In this document: positions 7,449-8,042 of the stretch, one piece after another
Layout of the letters: each line of letters begins with the position of its first letter
Numbering within the stretch: position 1 is the stretch's first letter
Assembly: GCA_902783815.1 (NCBI GenBank)
Contig: CACZSM010000184.1
Coordinates: 1 to 8,042 of the forward strand
DNA from: an uncultured Ruminococcus sp.
Lineage (GTDB): Bacteria; Bacillota; Clostridia; Oscillospirales; Acutalibacteraceae
Length of the DNA: 8,042 bases
Direction of reading: 5' to 3'
Notes under the pieces: model-generated
The model's database searches: none
Told to the model about the DNA's origin: nothing
The model's input: only the letters and a program-made list of their open reading frames with translations
Program-made: the position numbers and the translations under genes

Positions 7449-8042
7449 ATGGATGACGAATTTGATGATTTCGGGGGATTTGATTCAGTAGAAACTGATC
7501 CTGGGGGGTTTGATGATATTTCCAATCTTGATGTAGTAGAACCGGTTGATGATATTGAAGTTGAAGAACCTGCATTTGAACTGGAAGATGAGCTTAGTGG
7601 ATTGGAAATCGAAGAAACACCTGACACTTTTAGTACCGCGACTGATATCAGCGAGGAAGATGCGCTCGCTGGTATTGATATCGAAGAACCACTTGAAGGC
7701 GCAGAAGAAATAGAAGCGGTCACCGAAGCTGAGGATGAACTCATTGGATTGGAGGGTGAAGAAACACCTGATATTTCTGATTATGAGATAGACACCGGAG
7801 GTGGTTATTCAGGTCAGGATTCTCCAGATGATGTTAAAGACCCTTTGCAGGAAATGAATGATTATATGTCTGAGCATAACTATGGTCGGGAGGACTATGC
7901 AGAGTATAGTCAGGATCCGGAGTATCAGGCAATAAATGACAGACTTCTTGAAAATGACGGCCTTGACCCTGTGGATTATGATTCTGTCAACGAAAGCGCT
8001 GACTCTGTATCAGATGTAAGTGATTTTCAAGGGGATCAAATA
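7449..8042 (+). CDS. Highly acidic low-complexity protein (3' truncated)
   Basis: The frame opens at ATG 7449, with AAAGGGG at 7433-7439 overlapping the ATPase stop, and stays open for all 198 codons to the window edge, so the C-terminus is missing. Residues 1 to about 125 are extremely rich in Asp and Glu with Gly, Phe and Thr, and are probably disordered. The N-terminus (DDEFDDFGGFD) has spaced Phe in an acidic field, a pattern seen in short binding motifs. A 13-residue unit occurs twice, at 47-59 (DELSGLEIEETPD) and 96-108 (DELIGLEGEETPD), 49 codons apart. From about residue 135 the sequence becomes more ordered, with Tyr, Met and helix-forming stretches (DPEYQAINDRLLE), and may lead into a folded domain beyond the window. 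The 14-nt gap to the ATPase gene makes co-translation likely. It could be a client, substrate or scaffold of the ATPase. Function unknown. Confidence 0.85.
   Translation, partial: MDDEFDDFGGFDSVETDPGGFDDISNLDVVEPVDDIEVEEPAFELEDELSGLEIEETPDTFSTATDISEEDALAGIDIEEPLEGAEEIEAVTEAEDELIGLEGEETPDISDYEIDTGGGYSGQDSPDDVKDPLQEMNDYMSEHNYGREDYAEYSQDPEYQAINDRLLENDGLDPVDYDSVNESADSVSDVSDFQGDQI

Noticed and set aside
7369..7744. Minus-strand open frames over the last gene, one very Ser-rich
   Set aside because: These are the reverse complement of Asp/Glu-rich codons in the + strand gene (GAT/GAA read as ATC/TTC, and shifted as Ser codons). They have no ribosome binding site.

Overview
The window is moderately AT-rich. 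Its genes are all on the + strand, tightly spaced, with good Shine-Dalgarno sites and some TTG starts. This layout, the protein style and a short fold-back element suggest a low-GC Gram-positive of the Clostridia, perhaps a Ruminococcus-like gut or rumen bacterium. The taxonomic guess is inference from style, not from a marker gene.

Layout. Positions 1-422 hold the 3' end of a gene for an acidic, Glu/Pro-rich, probably disordered protein with a basic tail. Positions 423-730 are non-coding: a weak terminator-like segment (464-505), an AT-rich promoter candidate (about 504-532), and a 161-bp fold-back element (545-705) with 17-bp imperfect terminal inverted repeats and TAAT on both sides, which looks like a MITE. 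It ends 11 bp before the ribosome binding site of the next gene. From 731 to the window end runs a compact five-gene operon with gaps of 13-33 nt: (1) an SPFH/stomatin-like protein with C-terminal zinc ribbons (COG4260 / B. subtilis YdjI type); (2) a four-helix membrane protein with a cytosolic helical tail; (3) a 662-residue protein with an N-terminal zinc ribbon and a long alpha-helical, repeat-like body; (4) a 904-residue HerA/FtsK-superfamily ATPase with a large N-terminal region and a C-terminal Cys cluster; (5) a very acidic, low-complexity protein cut by the window end.

How they may work together (inference). The SPFH protein and the four-helix protein could form a membrane platform, the zinc-ribbon helical protein an adaptor, and the HerA-like ATPase a hexameric motor. 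The acidic proteins could be clients, substrates or scaffolds. No nuclease, toxin, NurA, SIR2, PspA, relaxase, phage or conjugation gene is visible, so defence, envelope stress and transport all remain open. I do not recognise this exact combination as a named system, and it is the main item of interest.
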